Source: Actinomycetota bacterium
Lineage (GTDB): Bacteria > Cyanobacteriota > Vampirovibrionia > Obscuribacterales > Obscuribacteraceae
DNA length: 14,737 bases
Assembly: GCA_903970355.1 (NCBI GenBank)
Contig: CAJCIF010000372.1
Coordinates: forward strand, 1-14,737
Reading direction: 5' to 3'
Numbering within the stretch: the stretch's first letter is position 1; every line of letters begins with the position of its first letter. Under the pieces are notes generated by a model. It did no database searches. It saw only the letters and a list, made by a program, of their open reading frames with translations, and was not told the DNA's origin. The position numbers were made by a program, and so were the translations under genes. Shown here piece by piece: positions 12,970-14,737 of the stretch.

Positions 12970-13739
12970 CCGCTGCCAAGGTGCCAATTTTGAATCGAAT
13001 AGAAGAAATCGAAACCGGAAATAACCTCCATAAAAACGAAATCGTTCGCATACTGCTGGTGGACGACGACATCAAATTTTGCCGGCTCACTTCAGATTAC
13101 CTCGGCAAACACGGCTATGAAGTTTCGCTTGTGCACGACGGGCAAATGGCAATTCAGCGCGCATCATCCAGTGCATGGGATGCGATTATCCTGGATGTGA
13201 TGCTGCCCGGAGCCGATGGCTATGAGGTACTTCGCAAAATAAGAGAGAGATCGAAGGTGCCTGTTCTTATGCTCACAGCACTGGGAGCCGATGAAACAGA
13301 TCGCATCGTTGGTTTGGAAATTGGAGCAGACGACTACCTTCCTAAGACATTTTCTCCGCGTGAACTGGTAGCCAGATTGAAAGCTGTCTTAAGGCGTTCC
13401 AACAGAAATGCCGAAATCGGCACCGAATTTTCAGTTGGTCCGATCGCTGTAGATCTCCTGGCACGCAGTGTAAAACTGAACGATGTCTCAATAACCGTTA
13501 CACCTGTAGAGTTCGATTTGCTTGTCGTTCTTGTCCAATCAAAAGGACGCGTTAAGTCACGTGAGCAACTCTTAAACGAAATAAGAGATCGAAACTATGA
13601 TGTTTCAGATCGATCAATTGACGTGCACGTCTCTGCATTGCGAAGAAAACTTGGCGATGATCCCAAAAATCCAAGGTTCATCCGCACTGTTCGCGCCGCC
13701 GGATATCTGTTTTTGAATCCAGGTGAGAACTTGAAATGA
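12966..13739 (+). CDS. OmpR/CpxR-like response regulator
   Basis: A 257-residue DNA-binding response regulator. The receiver domain (about 26-145) has the acidic pocket D33-D34-D35 in LLVDDD, the phospho-acceptor Asp77 in IILDVMLPG, Thr104 in VLMLTA and Lys127. The ADDYLPKTF segment carries Thr128 where almost all family members have Pro. The winged-helix domain (about 155-252) has TPVEFDLLVVL, RSIDVHVSALRRKLG (recognition helix) and RTVRAAGYLF. Receiver wording (LTSDYL, GLEIGADDYLPK, ARLKAVLRRSN) is nearest CpxR. The TTG at 12966 has AGGGG seven bases upstream and overlaps the previous stop; an alternative TTG at 12990 has AAGGTG six bases upstream. Either leaves a short N-terminal extension. 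The stop overlaps the kinase start by ATGA. Confidence 0.93.
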   Translation: MTAAKVPILNRIEEIETGNNLHKNEIVRILLVDDDIKFCRLTSDYLGKHGYEVSLVHDGQMAIQRASSSAWDAIILDVMLPGADGYEVLRKIRERSKVPVLMLTALGADETDRIVGLEIGADDYLPKTFSPRELVARLKAVLRRSNRNAEIGTEFSVGPIAVDLLARSVKLNDVSITVTPVEFDLLVVLVQSKGRVKSREQLLNEIRDRNYDVSDRSIDVHVSALRRKLGDDPKNPRFIRTVRAAGYLFLNPGENLK

Positions 13740-14737
13740 AAGTCCGGCGTCCACTCTATTTACAGACGCTGGGCATGCTCTCCCTTTACTTAGCTATTCT
13801 AGTTGGACTGGCACTTGTACTCTTTGGTGCCAGATTTGGACTGGGGCTGGATAGGTTAGTTAACAGTCCCGCCGGCGATCGGCTTGATACCATAGCTGAT
13901 GCCATAAGTTCAGAATTCAATGCCGCACCGCAAAAGAATTGGAACGACATACTGAAGCGATACAACGAAACTTATAAGGCAAAATTCTATGTCTTCCAGG
14001 CGATGAATGGCCAAATCGCCGGAGATCCCGTTAAGTTGCCGGAAGCGCTTTCTGAAAAAACGATGCTGCCTCCTTCTTTCGGCCCGCCTGAGTTTCACGT
14101 AGCATTTGCAAGGCGAGGCGGACCGCCGGATATGATCGGTCCACATGCATTTCCGCATCCTGAACCTCCTCCTGATTTTGGACCTGGTCCACACATGCTT
14201 GTACTCGGTGATGGCGGACCACCCGGTATGGATGGTCCTTTTCGTGGACCACCTTCACTGCACGAGGCTTTTCCTCACCCCCTGCATGCATTTCCAATAA
14301 CTCGTTCACTACACGGTTCTACTTTTTCCAGCAGAGCAATAACAGTGGGAGCGGGCATGGTGCATTCACAACCAACCAATCCACACATGAGGTTTGTGGC
14401 ACGAACGGAAAATCCAAATCTGGTTTGGATTGGTGATTCTGTCTTTCTGCCGGATGTAAACGAACCGCGGTTTCGTTTGCCGGCTGTCGTCCTTGCTTCC
14501 TGTGAGAATATCTGGGAAACCAAATTGCTGTTTGATGTCACCTTTATGGCAGGCGTGCTCGGTTTCGTATTGGTCCTTTCTTTTCTCTTCTGGCTTCCAT
14601 TCATCTATGGCATAACAAGTGCCCTCTCAAGACTCACGGCAGCAACGGAGCGCATTGCGGACGGCAATTTTGATGCGCGCGTTCCAGTAAAAAGCGAAGA
14701 TGAAATTGGCAAGCTATCAGAATCGGTCAATGTTATG
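13736..14737 (+). CDS. sensor histidine kinase, N-terminal part
   Basis: The first 334 residues of a membrane histidine kinase; the catalytic part lies beyond the right edge. It starts in the ATGA overlap with the response regulator stop. Transmembrane helix 1 is at about 11-31, the periplasmic domain at about 32-262, helix 2 at about 264-292 (LLFDVTFMAGVLGFVLVLSF), and a HAMP domain from 293 (LSRLTAATERIADGNFDARV, then SEDEIGKL). This order is that of CpxA/EnvZ-type kinases. The periplasmic domain carries an unusual stretch at about 112-217 with ten His (121, 137, 141, 153, 176, 181, 184, 193, 210, 217), several Met and many Pro/Gly. That suggests metal or surface sensing, but the ligand cannot be read. 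With the Spy-like protein it forms a Cpx/Zra-like unit. Confidence 0.88.
   Translation, partial: MKVRRPLYLQTLGMLSLYLAILVGLALVLFGARFGLGLDRLVNSPAGDRLDTIADAISSEFNAAPQKNWNDILKRYNETYKAKFYVFQAMNGQIAGDPVKLPEALSEKTMLPPSFGPPEFHVAFARRGGPPDMIGPHAFPHPEPPPDFGPGPHMLVLGDGGPPGMDGPFRGPPSLHEAFPHPLHAFPITRSLHGSTFSSRAITVGAGMVHSQPTNPHMRFVARTENPNLVWIGDSVFLPDVNEPRFRLPAVVLASCENIWETKLLFDVTFMAGVLGFVLVLSFLFWLPFIYGITSALSRLTAATERIADGNFDARVPVKSEDEIGKLSESVNVM

Noticed and set aside
14031..14604. Minus-strand frames of 92-109 codons within the kinase region.
   Set aside because: The plus frame is open from the ATGA overlap to the window end and encodes helices and a HAMP domain, so these are shadows.

Overview
The window carries 21 genes or gene fragments packed on both strands, with no gene-free stretch longer than about 200 bases and no rRNA, tRNA, insertion sequence or CRISPR array that I can see. 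Many products have Sec signal peptides, Shine-Dalgarno sites are AGGAGG-like, and GTG or TTG starts are fairly common. A diderm bacterium of moderate GC (roughly 45-50%, by eye) fits. The many short secreted proteins and secreted TPR proteins recall Vampirovibrionia/Melainabacteria such as Obscuribacterales, but that is a low-confidence inference because no taxonomic marker gene is present.

Layout. Bases 1-1016 (minus) hold the 5' end of a secreted protein and a DUF4424-like secreted protein. Bases 1115-3037 (plus) hold a secreted PDZ protein, an arylamine N-acetyltransferase and a tiny membrane protein. A secreted alpha/beta hydrolase lies on minus at 3046-3930. Bases 4057-4745 (plus) hold a small protein that appears frameshifted and a small secreted protein. 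Bases 4762-6895 (minus) hold a secreted TPR protein followed by a VOC-family protein. Bases 7028-9595 (plus) hold a second VOC protein, a small Cys-containing membrane protein and a YbiT-type ABC-F ATPase. Bases 9602-11541 (minus) hold a PptA-like tautomerase, a DUF2255 protein, a DUF3592-like membrane protein and a RidA-family deaminase. Bases 11744-14737 (plus) hold a four-gene signalling operon that runs off the right edge.

How the genes work together. Most of the middle is a loose set of small stand-alone enzymes that handle reactive or xenobiotic small molecules (NAT, esterase, two VOC proteins, tautomerase, RidA), mixed with secreted proteins of unknown role; there is no obvious single pathway. 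The clearest functional unit is the right-hand operon: a Spy/CpxP/Metal_resist-type periplasmic protein with two LTxxQ motifs, a secreted TPR-like protein, an OmpR/CpxR-like response regulator and a sensor histidine kinase. The last three overlap or nearly touch. The kinase carries an unusual His/Pro/Gly/Met-rich periplasmic stretch that resembles the low-complexity region of the first protein. I infer an envelope-stress or metal-sensing system related in architecture to Cpx or Zra.

The most interesting non-coding element is the leader of the ABC-F gene. An intrinsic-terminator hairpin sits immediately before the start codon, nested inside a longer stem that would also bury the ribosome binding site.
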